From Dyadobacter sp. CY312 (GTDB lineage: Bacteria; Bacteroidota; Bacteroidia; Cytophagales; Spirosomataceae): a DNA stretch of 64,000 nucleotides. Below the pieces are notes generated by a model, which saw only the letters and a list, made by a program, of their open reading frames with translations, did not search any database and was not told where the DNA came from. The stretch lies in NCBI RefSeq assembly GCF_021390535.1, contig NZ_JAJUXG010000005.1:292932-356931 (forward strand). The letters run 5' to 3'. The stretch's first letter is position 1, and every line of letters begins with the position of its first letter. This document shows positions 26,280 through 35,713 of this stretch, piece after piece. Position numbers and translations under genes: made by a program.

Positions 26280-27506
26280 TTATATATGGGGAATAGATAA
26301 ATTTCTTTCGCTAGTGACATCCATCCGTTTATCGCTAATTATAGCGTAATTTTTTTTTGCAAAATAGGCACTATTGTACAGGACGCCACACCAAAAAAAG
26401 AAGAACCATGTTTGTTGCTGAAATATAATACTTACCGTTGATAAACTAGATATATAAAAAAGCAATAAAAATGATAAAAAAGTCATTAAAAATGTTTCTG
26501 CATGAGCACTGCTAGTTTTAGGACGAGTAAGCCTCACAAACCTCTTCATGAAAAGATAGCCTAATAACAAGAATAGAGTAAGGCCAGTATATCCTGTGGA
26601 AACAAGCAAGTATAAAAATCCGTTATGTGCATTATAAACTTCTTCAGACGAGCCATATAGAAGATTGATTTTTACATCGGCATTCAAACCTAGTCCAAAT
26701 ATCCTGTCGTATATGTCAGATCTGTAAAATTGATTTAGCAATATATCCCATATTTGGTTTCTTCCTTGCATGTTGCTATCACTGTAAAAGTTGTCAAAGT
26801 CAATCGTTAAAAATCCTTTCGGTACGAATAAAACTATAATTGTTAATATTGCCACGAAGGAGAATGAAAGAATAGGGGCTCCTATAAAAAAAGTTCTCAA
26901 AGGATTAGTTACAACCTGCCTACGAATAAGGTACAAAGCTACAATTAGAAACGAAGACAATAGGTGCATTCTCGCATTTGAAATAAATACCAAATAGATT
27001 GTGAGAGCTACTATAACTATCTTTATTATGTCACGCTTTGGTTTAAAGAAATACAATATATATATTAGGCAGATCACCATCGACAGAGCCAAATCGGTCT
27101 TAAAAAAATATAAACCCGAAAATGTATTAGTAGCTCCCCAGTGTTTATATCCTATACCAAGCAAAGCCATGATAAAGTGGAGGCTAACTATAATGATACT
27201 AAGTTTTGCAATATTTTTAGAGTCTTTGTAAAGAGAGTTATTGTGAACTCCAAGGAGGAAAAGTGTTAATGAGAAAAAAACTTTGCCCCAAATAACAATA
27301 GATGAACTAGAAAAGTCTTTTAACAGCGCAGTTGTTAGCAAGATTATAAATACAACTATAGTTGAATATATAGGTATTTCCTTTTTTTTAAACTTATACT
27401 TTAAAATTTTCTGTATTGCCAGAATAAAAGCAACAATACTTATTGTAATCGTAAATATTTTGTAACTCCATAGGAGATCCACAATAATCCTGAAGAAAAG
27501 TATCAT
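26280..27506 (-). CDS. O-antigen/exopolysaccharide polymerase (Wzy-like)
   Basis: 408 residues with about ten hydrophobic helices and a large outer loop around residues 235-290 (FYSDSNMQGRNQIWDILLNQ, GLGLNADVK). This is the O-antigen-ligase/Wzy layout. It would join lipid-linked repeat units at the outer face of the inner membrane. Low sequence conservation is normal for Wzy, so the call rests on topology, the loop and the position between glycosyltransferases. Its ATG overlaps the stop of the GT14 gene by four bases (ATGA). Base composition is strongly AT-rich. Confidence 0.85.
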   Translation of the reverse strand: MILFFRIIVDLLWSYKIFTITISIVAFILAIQKILKYKFKKKEIPIYSTIVVFIILLTTALLKDFSSSSIVIWGKVFFSLTLFLLGVHNNSLYKDSKNIAKLSIIIVSLHFIMALLGIGYKHWGATNTFSGLYFFKTDLALSMVICLIYILYFFKPKRDIIKIVIVALTIYLVFISNARMHLLSSFLIVALYLIRRQVVTNPLRTFFIGAPILSFSFVAILTIIVLFVPKGFLTIDFDNFYSDSNMQGRNQIWDILLNQFYRSDIYDRIFGLGLNADVKINLLYGSSEEVYNAHNGFLYLLVSTGYTGLTLFLLLGYLFMKRFVRLTRPKTSSAHAETFLMTFLSFLLLFYISSLSTVSIIFQQQTWFFFFWCGVLYNSAYFAKKNYAIISDKRMDVTSERNLSIPHI

Positions 27507-28423
27507 ATATGTTTAGAACAATCTGAATTGTGAATGGTTGTATCCAATTTGTCAATTAAACTTATACTTTTAGAACTACTCACTTTTCTTACAAATAGTT
27601 TTTCGGAAAGCAAAATCTTGTCAAAATCTTTTGTTGTGAACCATTTTAATAACGATGGATCTGTAAAATGCAAATTTGTTAAATAGTATTCATTTTCTCC
27701 ACGATTCTCTTGTATAGCTATCTCGCCAGAACATTGAGATGCGAATGGAGAGTTTCCTATAATAGTGTGAAAAAAATGCTCATCTGGGGAAAAACTGTAT
27801 TTGAATTTCTCATAATACATGGGATTACTAGCAAGATAGTCCAGAATATACCTGCAACATTCTGGAGTTAAAGCCCACCACTGAGAACCAAAATAAGGTA
27901 CTAAATGAATATTCCATTTATTTTTTAATTGTAACATATTCATAAGCCTCCTCAATATTTTATCTAAATAAATTATAGGAAGTGAGCTACCTTTATAAAA
28001 CGGCTCCTTGAACCATTTATTCTTAACAAATGAAATATATTTTTCGCAATTCCTCATGTCAACAAATTTCATAAACTGTTTGTCTTTTGAAGAATTTAGA
28101 AAACTGCTGATATCATTTGCAGTTTTAATTGGATAGCAGTAGCCTGATATCAAAGTTAGATGACAATATGAATTGTTACTTGCGAGAGCAATTTTAATCA
28201 ATTCCAATGTCGCATCTATCATAGATCTATCAGCCCAATAAATACTTTTCCTCTCTAAACAGAAGGTTACATTGGAATATTGGGACAATTCGGAGAAGTA
28301 TTCTAAACTACTTTTACCATCAATATGTATGTAAAAATCGCAATTATAGTTTAAAGAATTTATTAATCGATTCAAATGATCTGGATCGGTGTGCGCTAAA
28401 ATCAAATATGCAATTTTGCTCAT
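27503..28423 (-). CDS. Family 14 (core-2/I-branching-like) glycosyltransferase
   Basis: 306-residue GT14 protein. The N-terminus is AYLILAHTDPDHLNRLINSL, followed by FYIHIDGKS, HLTLISGYCYPIKT, and near the C-terminus the GSQWWALTPECCRYILDYL and SPDEHFFHTII motifs typical of the family. GT14 members form beta-1,6-GlcNAc or xylosyl linkages, so it may add a branch to the repeat unit. It is translationally coupled to Wzy and AT-rich like its neighbours. Confidence 0.9.
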   Translation of the reverse strand: MSKIAYLILAHTDPDHLNRLINSLNYNCDFYIHIDGKSSLEYFSELSQYSNVTFCLERKSIYWADRSMIDATLELIKIALASNNSYCHLTLISGYCYPIKTANDISSFLNSSKDKQFMKFVDMRNCEKYISFVKNKWFKEPFYKGSSLPIIYLDKILRRLMNMLQLKNKWNIHLVPYFGSQWWALTPECCRYILDYLASNPMYYEKFKYSFSPDEHFFHTIIGNSPFASQCSGEIAIQENRGENEYYLTNLHFTDPSLLKWFTTKDFDKILLSEKLFVRKVSSSKSISLIDKLDTTIHNSDCSKHI

Positions 28424-28487
28424 TGTTAAAAAAAATCTACTTGACAGGGACTAATTATTACCAACAAACAAGCGGTGATATTAATTG

Positions 28488-29450
28488 TCATTTATCGAAA
28501 TACTTTTTTAGTTTGTAAATACTAGATAAGCATGCTTTGAAAGTACTAATTTTGTACAATTCTGATACAATTTTGAAGTAAGTTTTGCGGTAGGAATCTG
28601 AGTGTTCGACGAATGGCACCTCATTGAGATTATGGCCTTTAAGTATCATTGAATGAAAATGCTTAAAAATCGCTTTTTTTATTGCGGAGTCAATTTGGAC
28701 AATTTTTGTCACCCCATTTCTTTTCACGTTTTCTTCAATTTTTAGTCTTTCTTCAGCTTTAAGGTCATTAAGGTCCTTTGCTAATTTTGCAAAAAATGCT
28801 TGTTGAACAAATCTTTCTGGTTTGACAGATGCACCATCCAAATATGCCATTCTTTGGTATAAAATTTTGGGGATCACACGTATGTTGCCCAGCTTGGATA
28901 ATTTAAGCCATAAATCATAATCCTGTGAGTAAATAAAGGTTGAGGAATAACCCCCACATTTATGGTAATCTGATTTTCTAATCATAGTTCCACCGTGGGT
29001 CAGTATATTTTCCTTTATCAAGTCTTGGTGTGTTGTGATCTCTTTTCTCTTAGCAATAAACCACTTACCGGTGACTGGATCTATATCTTTCGTTTCACAA
29101 CTTACTGCAACTAGCGATCTGTCGGAGTCGAGAATATCGACTTCTTCAGAGATTAAGGTAGGCATTGCGATGTCTCCTGATCCATGTACCAAGATATATT
29201 CAGCTTCCTTACAATAGTTATCTATAATATGAATCATGCCGTTGACAAATCCCATGTTAGATTCAAATCTAATAGCATGAAACTTGTTAGATGTGTATTT
29301 TTTTAATTGCTCATAAGTATTGTCTTTTGAACAATCATCGAAAGCGACTATCTTGTAATCGTCAAAAGTTTGGCTAAGAAGACTTTTCATTGAATCATCT
29401 ACGCACCAATCTCTATTGTAATATCCTGTTATAACTATAACTTTGGCCAT
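28488..29450 (-). CDS. Family 2 glycosyltransferase
   Basis: 320-residue GT-A enzyme that transfers sugar with inversion. It starts KVIVITGYYNRDWCVDDSMK, has the nucleotide-binding AFDDCSKDNT, the D-x-D-like site in HGSGDIAMP, and an acceptor loop YSQDYDLWLKLS. No membrane segments are visible. It lies between MurB-like and GT14 genes and is one step of repeat-unit assembly. The sugar is not predictable. Confidence 0.92.
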   Translation of the reverse strand: MAKVIVITGYYNRDWCVDDSMKSLLSQTFDDYKIVAFDDCSKDNTYEQLKKYTSNKFHAIRFESNMGFVNGMIHIIDNYCKEAEYILVHGSGDIAMPTLISEEVDILDSDRSLVAVSCETKDIDPVTGKWFIAKRKEITTHQDLIKENILTHGGTMIRKSDYHKCGGYSSTFIYSQDYDLWLKLSKLGNIRVIPKILYQRMAYLDGASVKPERFVQQAFFAKLAKDLNDLKAEERLKIEENVKRNGVTKIVQIDSAIKKAIFKHFHSMILKGHNLNEVPFVEHSDSYRKTYFKIVSELYKISTFKACLSSIYKLKKYFDK

Positions 29451-29480
29451 GTTACATGTATTTAATTAGTATTTAGTCAT

Positions 29481-30338
29481 TTAGATAATGCGTTGTTCAA
29501 TATCTAGTTCAACACCAAAAGAGGTTCTTATTCTCTCCTTAACATATACTATTATTGCGATTATATCATGACCACATGCATTATTGCAATTAACTATGAA
29601 TCCACTGTGCTTCTCCGAAATCTTCGCCCCTCCAACCGTATATCCTTTCAGCCCAAGTTCGTCAATCATTGGCCCTACAAACCTTCCAGGAGGTCTCTTA
29701 AAGACACTTCCAGCGTTAGGGAATTCTCTCGGTTGTTTGGCCCATCTTGCAGCTTTGATTGTGTCCATTTTCTCTCGAATAACCGACGGATTGTTCTTTT
29801 TAAGACTAAGTAACGTACGGCAGACGATCATTTCAGGATTTTTTTGAAAAAAGCTGTTTCTATACTCAAATCCAATTTCTTCTTTTGTTATCTCTTCAAT
29901 CCTTCCGGAACCTGGATTATAGTACCATACTTTATCAAGAACAGTCTGAATATCTTCACCGCCTGCGCCAGCGTTCATGACAACTGCTCCGCCCAACGAA
30001 CTAGGAATATCAAAGAAAATTTCCAGACCGCTTAACTCACAGGAAAGAGCAAATTCGCTTAATTCTTTCATGTCGCAGCCTGCTTCACAAAGAATTGACT
30101 CTTCACCGACTAGTTCCATTTTGTTATAATTACCGGAAAAAATTACAAACTCGGTATCATAGTAGTCCTTTGAAAGCAGAACGTTGTAACCTCCGCCTAA
30201 TAGGATTTTTTTTTGAGCTACGTTTGAGAATAACCTATGAATATCGTCATCTGTATCCGGAAAGTATGCCGTCTTACAAACCGCCTTTATTTTATATGAA
30301 TTATAGTCGGTTAAATCGAAATTTTGAAATGTCTTCAT
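29481..30338 (-). CDS. MurB-like UDP-N-acetylenolpyruvoylglucosamine reductase inside the polysaccharide locus
   Basis: 285-residue flavoprotein of the MurB family, which reduces UDP-GlcNAc-enolpyruvate to UDP-MurNAc with NADPH. The FAD-binding part has ILLGGGYNVLLS and GAGGEDIQTVL. The substrate part has FEYRNSFF, the proton-donor serine in NAGSVFKRP, and KISEKHSGFIVN. The length and lack of the inserted loop fit the short, type II MurB. It sits 15 bases from Wzx, between glycosyltransferases, not in a dcw or peptidoglycan cluster. Together with the MurA homologue at 31.7 kb it suggests production of a muramic-type sugar for the polymer. Confidence 0.88.
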   Translation of the reverse strand: MKTFQNFDLTDYNSYKIKAVCKTAYFPDTDDDIHRLFSNVAQKKILLGGGYNVLLSKDYYDTEFVIFSGNYNKMELVGEESILCEAGCDMKELSEFALSCELSGLEIFFDIPSSLGGAVVMNAGAGGEDIQTVLDKVWYYNPGSGRIEEITKEEIGFEYRNSFFQKNPEMIVCRTLLSLKKNNPSVIREKMDTIKAARWAKQPREFPNAGSVFKRPPGRFVGPMIDELGLKGYTVGGAKISEKHSGFIVNCNNACGHDIIAIIVYVKERIRTSFGVELDIEQRII

Positions 30339-30353
30339 TTTGGATGAATATAA

Positions 30354-31646
30354 TTAGCGTCTCAATTTATTTATATACTTATCCAAAAAATTAAAATCGT
30401 TAAGTGAAATTTTCACGATGCTTTTTATGGGTATTTGAACATATCTTGAATACATGATTAGAAATATAATCGCGCTGACAGTATAACTGATGGTAGAGGC
30501 CATCGCTGCTCCCTTGGCGCCATATTGTTCGTCCCAAAGCCAGTTCAAAAACACGTTGAGTAACAAGGCTGGCAAGGCAGCAATTACAGCCATCCATGGT
30601 TTGCCCTTTCCGGCTAGATCCATGTTAAGAACCTTAAAAATTGTCATTAGCAGGATTCCAGGCAATAGTATTTTTTGAACTTCTGAACTTGCTTTGAATG
30701 GCGATCCATACATCGTGACCATCAAAAACTCGGAAATAAAGTAAAACACAACGGACATACAGAAAATTACCACAAAGCATATTCGTAATAACTGACATAC
30801 TTTTTCGGAAAATAACTTTGGGTCAGTTGAAGTCACACTACGGGCAAAAATTATTGTGCTTAGCAGAGTAGGAACTTCCCATAGATATTCCACAATTGAG
30901 ACTCCCTTCGAGTAAATACCAACTTCATACTCCGAAGATAACCTTTGAAGAAGCATTATGTTAGCCTTATAGTTTAAGCTGATAATTAATAAGGAAACTG
31001 CATAAATAATACCTAAGCTTAACATTTCCTTTAGAATCTGAAAATTCCAGCTCCATTGTATTTTAACTATGTTTTTTACTTTTCCCCAGACAAAATATGT
31101 CAGAAACATATAACCGGCTCCAATTCCAATAATAGCTCCCTTAACTCCCCAGGGTAGTAAGACTATGAGAATTAAAAAGGCAATCAACTTAACTACATTT
31201 GGAACCCAGTTTACCGTGTTGAAGTCCTTAATCATATTCTTACCCAAAAATACACCGGAGGAATATGTGTTAAATAGAGAAAAAGGTATCGGTAACAAAG
31301 CCAGAAAAATCAATGCGCTGTCATAGTTCCCCTTTACGGCATACTTGAGCAATAGAAAGCACGAGGCGATGCAGAAAAGACTTGTAAAGAGCCATACATT
31401 AAGCACAGACGAAAAGATAGCATCATCGGAATATTTTTTTTGTCCAATAAAGTAAGCCGCTGATTGGCGTATACCCAAAGATCCGATCACCATGAAAAGA
31501 TCCGGGTATACAGTGAGAGTCGCAACTATTCCATTTCCCGAAGGACCTAGATATCTAGCTGTGATTACACTTGTTATCAAGCCGCAACCAATTACCGTTA
31601 CCCTGCTCTTTAAAACAGCAATCAGGTCATTTGTAAATGAACTCAA
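30354..31646 (-). CDS. wzx: Wzx-like oligosaccharide flippase
   Basis: 430 residues with about twelve predicted helices, of the MOP/polysaccharide-biosynthesis-protein superfamily. The N-terminal region GCGLITSVITARYLGPSGNG is the usual flippase start. It should move the finished lipid-linked repeat unit across the inner membrane for Wzy. The frame begins at TTG (31646); no ATG is near, so the start is uncertain. It lies between the MurA- and MurB-like genes on the same strand with spacings of about 15-17 bases, which strongly suggests one operon. Confidence 0.9.
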   Translation of the reverse strand: MSSFTNDLIAVLKSRVTVIGCGLITSVITARYLGPSGNGIVATLTVYPDLFMVIGSLGIRQSAAYFIGQKKYSDDAIFSSVLNVWLFTSLFCIASCFLLLKYAVKGNYDSALIFLALLPIPFSLFNTYSSGVFLGKNMIKDFNTVNWVPNVVKLIAFLILIVLLPWGVKGAIIGIGAGYMFLTYFVWGKVKNIVKIQWSWNFQILKEMLSLGIIYAVSLLIISLNYKANIMLLQRLSSEYEVGIYSKGVSIVEYLWEVPTLLSTIIFARSVTSTDPKLFSEKVCQLLRICFVVIFCMSVVFYFISEFLMVTMYGSPFKASSEVQKILLPGILLMTIFKVLNMDLAGKGKPWMAVIAALPALLLNVFLNWLWDEQYGAKGAAMASTISYTVSAIIFLIMYSRYVQIPIKSIVKISLNDFNFLDKYINKLRR

Positions 31647-31663
31647 TGTGAGGTTCTTTTAAT

Positions 31664-32959
31664 TTAAATCGATACGGCTTCAGTAATTTCGATATTTATA
31701 CCTAAATTTTTCAATTTACCTTCGAGGTTATTGTATCCTCTGAGTGCCATCTCAACATTGTAAACTTCAGAATCACCTTCTGCAAGCAGACCAGCCATTA
31801 CCAAAGCCATACTTCCTCTCAGATCAGTTGACTGAGCAGTTGCATTTTGTATTTTCTTTTTACCATAGGTAGTGATTGAGCCATATTCCCACTTCAAGCC
31901 ACCCTCATAAAACTTGCTTAATTCTTCGCAATATTTCAAGCGCTCCGGATAACGATAATCGTAAATCTTACTTTTCCCATCCGCATGAAGTCCTAACAGC
32001 ACGTAAAAGGGTTGCATATCAGAAATGATTCCTGGGTGTGTCCCACACGCAAGTTCGAAAGGTTGAATGCTGCCATTGGTGAGACATTCCTGAGACACAA
32101 TGACGTTACTTTGGTTACGATAAATATCAATTCCTGCTTCTGCCAGATGTATGAGGGGTATCTCCATGGTAGAGAATGGTACATCTTCAATAGTGATTCT
32201 GCCTTTGGATAAAATGCCGTAGACAATCCATGTCAATGCTTCTATACGATCCGGCATTACCCGGAATATAGAACCCCGGAGGTATCTGCTTCCGACAACA
32301 CGAACGAAACTATTTCCGACTACATCAATTTTGGCACCGAGAGTTCTTAAAAAGGCAATTTGATTTTCTATTTCCGGGGAGATGTATGCATTACGAATAA
32401 TGGTTTCACCATCAATCGTGGATGCACATATCAATGCATTTTCAGTTCCCCCAATTGTGGAGATAGGAAAATTAATTTCGCCAGAGCTGAATCCATGGGG
32501 AGCTGATATCTCAATGTAGTCAGGCTTCTCTGTTACCTTGGCACCTAATTTTTCCCAAACCATGATATGAAGATCGTAGCCACGACTTCCAATTTTACAA
32601 CCTCCTGGGTATGGAATGCGTGCTATTCCAGATCGTTTGATTAGCCCGGCTACGAGAAGATAAGTGGTTCTTATAGGATAATCGTAGCTATCCAATAGAA
32701 TATCTGAGTAGTTTGTGGGGTCAATTTCAAGGTATTGTTCTTTCTCGTTGATTGTGACTTTTCCGCCACTCTTATTGATGAAATCAATTTTATACCTGGC
32801 ATCAACCAGTTCCGTAGGAAAATTTTCCAGCTTTACTTTTTCATCCGCAATTAAGGATGCTGCCAACAAACGGGTAGCTGCATTCTTTGCGCCACTCACG
32901 CGAACATGGCCCTGAGGTATTTGTCCGCCCTGTATTAGAGCAATTAGGTCTTTTTTCAT
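31664..32959 (-). CDS. MurA-like UDP-N-acetylglucosamine 1-carboxyvinyltransferase inside the polysaccharide locus
   Basis: 431-residue EPSP-synthase-fold enzyme of the MurA family, which adds enolpyruvate from PEP to UDP-GlcNAc. Key residues are kept: K25-N26 in VSGAKNAATR, the PEP-binding Cys at about 121 in IPYPGGCKIGSRGYDLHIM, the Asp in HPGIISDMQPF, and the Arg loop in STDLRGSMALVMAG. The sequence differs from classic MurA (for example SRGYDLH instead of ARPVDLH), as expected of a divergent paralogue. The motif TCGTTGAGTTAAA lies directly before the ATG. A muramate-type product used in the polymer is the likely role. Confidence 0.88.
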   Translation of the reverse strand: MKKDLIALIQGGQIPQGHVRVSGAKNAATRLLAASLIADEKVKLENFPTELVDARYKIDFINKSGGKVTINEKEQYLEIDPTNYSDILLDSYDYPIRTTYLLVAGLIKRSGIARIPYPGGCKIGSRGYDLHIMVWEKLGAKVTEKPDYIEISAPHGFSSGEINFPISTIGGTENALICASTIDGETIIRNAYISPEIENQIAFLRTLGAKIDVVGNSFVRVVGSRYLRGSIFRVMPDRIEALTWIVYGILSKGRITIEDVPFSTMEIPLIHLAEAGIDIYRNQSNVIVSQECLTNGSIQPFELACGTHPGIISDMQPFYVLLGLHADGKSKIYDYRYPERLKYCEELSKFYEGGLKWEYGSITTYGKKKIQNATAQSTDLRGSMALVMAGLLAEGDSEVYNVEMALRGYNNLEGKLKNLGINIEITEAVSI

Positions 32960-33003
32960 AAGTCGTTGAGTTAAATGTTAATTATTGACTATAATGCTAG
33001 ACA

Positions 33004-34149
33004 TCATTCAAAATAATTCAAAACCCCAAAGCCTTCTTTCAACAACAATTGGTCCTTCTGGAACAACCGAAGATCGGAGGTTGCCATATCTTCAATCAAA
33101 GTATCCAAGGTGTGTTTTGGTTTCCAGCCCAGTTTTTCGTTGGACTTGGTTGGGTCGCCAATCAATAATTCCACTTCTGTGGGGCGGTAGTATCTTGGGT
33201 CAATTTTAAGAACTGTTGTACCTGGTTTCAGATGTTCTCCTCCTTGTATACCCAGTTCAGCAAGGCGTGCTACATCTACATAAGCAATTGTTCCCACTTC
33301 GTTTTCTTCTGTTCCGTCAAAGGTTACTTCCACACCGAGGAATGCAAACGTTTTGCGAATAAACTCTCGAACGCGTGTAGTTACGCCGGTTGCAATTACA
33401 AAGTCCTCAGAAGTTTCCTGCTGTAAAATGAGGTACATAGCTTCTACGTAATCTTTGGCATGACCCCAGTCACGTTGTGCATCTATGTTACCCATATATA
33501 GGCAATCCTGTAATCCCAAGACGATTTTGGCTGCTGCGCGGGTGATCTTTCTGGTTACAAAAGTTTCGCCGCGCAGGGGAGACTCGTGATTGAAAAGGAT
33601 ACCGTTGGACGCAAACATGCCATAGGCTTCACGGTAGTTCACAGTGATCCAGTAAGCATACATTTTAGCTACTGCATAAGGGGAACGGGGGTAAAAGGGA
33701 GTCGATTCGGATTGTGGAACGGCCTGTACCAATCCGTAAAGCTCGGAGGTGGATGCCTGGTATATTTTGGTTTTTTTAGTCAAACCCAACAAACGAACTG
33801 CCTCAAGGATGCGGAGTGTACCGATACCATCTGCATTGGCTGTGTACTCCGGCATTTCAAAACTTACCTGTACATGGCTCATAGCAGCCAGGTTGTAAAT
33901 TTCGTCAGGTTGTACTTCCTGAATGATCCTGGTCAGGTTCATCGAGTCAGTCAGGTCGCCATAATGCAGGACCAGTTTGGCGTTGTCTACGTGTGGATCC
34001 TGATACAGGTGATCAATGCGATCCGTGTTAAACAGGGAACTACGACGTTTGATACCATGTACCGTATATCCTTTTTCAAGTAATAGTTCGGTGAGGTAGG
34101 CACCATCCTGGCCGGTAACACCGGTAATTAGAGCGACTTTGTTTGACAT
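33004..34149 (-). CDS. gmd: GDP-mannose 4,6-dehydratase
   Basis: 381-residue SDR that turns GDP-mannose into GDP-4-keto-6-deoxymannose, precursor of GDP-fucose, rhamnose, colitose and perosamine. NADP site [20 protein letters not shown]; substrate part [18 protein letters not shown]; catalytic Ser/Tyr region STSELYGLV and [15 protein letters not shown]. It is complete. The reductase or epimerase that takes the product further is not among its neighbours, so a fucose synthase or a similar enzyme must be elsewhere. It shares a transcription direction with manC, the upstream enzyme of this pathway. Confidence 0.95.
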   Translation of the reverse strand: MSNKVALITGVTGQDGAYLTELLLEKGYTVHGIKRRSSLFNTDRIDHLYQDPHVDNAKLVLHYGDLTDSMNLTRIIQEVQPDEIYNLAAMSHVQVSFEMPEYTANADGIGTLRILEAVRLLGLTKKTKIYQASTSELYGLVQAVPQSESTPFYPRSPYAVAKMYAYWITVNYREAYGMFASNGILFNHESPLRGETFVTRKITRAAAKIVLGLQDCLYMGNIDAQRDWGHAKDYVEAMYLILQQETSEDFVIATGVTTRVREFIRKTFAFLGVEVTFDGTEENEVGTIAYVDVARLAELGIQGGEHLKPGTTVLKIDPRYYRPTEVELLIGDPTKSNEKLGWKPKHTLDTLIEDMATSDLRLFQKDQLLLKEGFGVLNYFE

Positions 34150-34711
34150 TTTTCTGATTGTTTATATATTTTACCACAGAGTTCACAGCGTTTAAGGCGC
34201 TGAGTTCCGCGGGGTTTGTTTCTTTTATTTTTTTTCTCTGTGCAACTCTGTATTAAACTCCTTTAACTCTGTGTTTAATACACCTGCATCAGGTGTTGCT
34301 TGTAATGCTACTTGTAAACTGTCTTCGACCGCAGTGGCGGACCACCGCAGCGGCGGACCGCAAGCTCAGACTGACATTGTTCTTTTTCATGTCGTTGTCA
34401 CATTGAGCTCCGTCGAAATGTCGTTTGCAGTATTGCTTGTAAACTGTCTTCGACGGCAGTGGCGGACCATCGCAGTGGCGGTCCCGTCCGCTCAGGGTGA
34501 CATTGTCCTTGTACCTTTGCGAGCTTTGTTAATCTTACATTGCTTTGCGTGAACCTTTCTTTGTAGTATGCTTGTAAACTGTCTTCGACGGCAGTGGCGG
34601 ACCATCGCAGCGGCGGACCGTTCCGCTCAGACTGACACTCGTTTTTTTAATTTTTTCTCTGTGCAACTCTGCGTTAAACTCCTCTAACTCCGTGGTTAAC
34701 TCCCTCGGCAC
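34150..34711. repeat. Repeat-filled spacer between manC and gmd (three long copies)
   Basis: Three copies of a ~70-base element start with CTTGTAAACTGTCTTCGAC at 34311, 34436 and 34571 and end with CTCAG..TGACA. Each contains a GC-rich insert of about 30 bases made of two similar half-units (GCAGTGGCGGACC, then GCAGCGGCGGACC). The same element without the insert is present at about 35852-35890. Further pieces at 34170-34275 and 34655-34705 belong to the AACTCTGTG/AACTCC family. An inverted fragment (CATTGAGCTCCGTCGAAATG) lies at 34401. No gene was recognised. Confidence 0.8.
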
Positions 34712-35713
34712 TCAATTCACCAATTCCGGCTTTTCTTTTTCCAGTCTTTCGTATATTTTCTTCACATCCTGGCTGTTGTTTTTGGACAGAACAAGGATGG
34801 CGTCTTCGGTTTCTACGAGTACAAGGTTGTCTACACCCAGAAACTCCACATGTTTTTTGGAACCTACCACGCAGTTGTTGTTCTGAAAATGGTGGTCTTC
34901 ACCTTGTCCTTCCCAATGCTCCCAAATGGATTCAAAAGACCCCAGATCCGACCAGCCGAAACGTGTCTGCACGACTTTGATCTTTTCGGAACGTTCCATC
35001 ACGGCGTAATCAATGCTTTTAGATGGAATTTGGGCGGTTTCTGTTTCCGGTAAAAAGCTGTCAGTTCTACATTCGTAGCAGGTTTGAGATTTTGCGAGGA
35101 TCTCCGGCTCAAATGCACGAAGCTCTTCGAGAAAAGTACCCGCCTGAAAGCAGAACATACCGCTGTTCCAAAGGAAGTTTCCCGAATGCAGGAAACTTTC
35201 AGCTGTTACAGCATCCGGCTTCTCCCGAAAGGAGATCACTTCATTTCCGTTGTATTCGATGTAGCCATAACCGGTTTCTGGTTTTGTAGGCGTAATACCA
35301 AAAGTGACCAGGTAGCCTTCCTTGGCCAGATCGATGGCTTCCTGCAAAGCTTCCGCGTAGGCAACTTCGTCCGTAATGATGTGGTCGGACGGGGTCACAA
35401 GTAACACATCGTCCGGCTGAGCTGCCAACGCTGCAAAGGCAATGGCGGCTGCCGTGTTGCGAGGAGCTGCTTCGATGATCTCGGTGAATGTTCTCACACC
35501 TGCACGGTGCATATCTGCCTGGGAAAGCAGGTAATTGTCTTTGTTGCCTACAACTAGTGTGCTGTCTACCAAACTTTTGCTGCGTTCCGCGGTGAGCTGA
35601 AAAAGCGATTTATCCCCAAACATCGGAATGTACTGCTTCGGCATCGATTTCCTGGAAACAGGCCACAAACGGCTGCCAACTCCCCCGGATAGTATGACGT
35701 GAATGATCTTCAT
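34712..35713 (-). CDS. manC: Mannose-1-phosphate guanylyltransferase
   Basis: 333-residue nucleotidyltransferase that makes GDP-mannose from mannose-1-phosphate and GTP. It starts MKIIHVILSGGVGSRLWPVS with the pyrophosphorylase loop (GGVGSRLWP), has MPKQYIPMFGDKSLFQLT, VTPSDHII and FREKPDA. It lacks the C-terminal isomerase domain of long ManC/AlgA proteins, so phosphomannose isomerase must come from elsewhere. It supplies gmd downstream. An exact ACGTTGAGTAAA motif is 45 bases ahead of its start. Confidence 0.95.
   Translation of the reverse strand: MKIIHVILSGGVGSRLWPVSRKSMPKQYIPMFGDKSLFQLTAERSKSLVDSTLVVGNKDNYLLSQADMHRAGVRTFTEIIEAAPRNTAAAIAFAALAAQPDDVLLVTPSDHIITDEVAYAEALQEAIDLAKEGYLVTFGITPTKPETGYGYIEYNGNEVISFREKPDAVTAESFLHSGNFLWNSGMFCFQAGTFLEELRAFEPEILAKSQTCYECRTDSFLPETETAQIPSKSIDYAVMERSEKIKVVQTRFGWSDLGSFESIWEHWEGQGEDHHFQNNNCVVGSKKHVEFLGVDNLVLVETEDAILVLSKNNSQDVKKIYERLEKEKPELVN

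Noticed and set aside
31664..32959. Calling the MurA and MurB homologues the housekeeping cell-wall enzymes
   Set aside because: They sit between polysaccharide genes and are divergent; housekeeping copies are expected elsewhere. It stays possible until the genome is checked.
33586..34083. 165-codon plus-strand open frame
   Set aside because: It is fully inside gmd on the other strand, which has all catalytic motifs.
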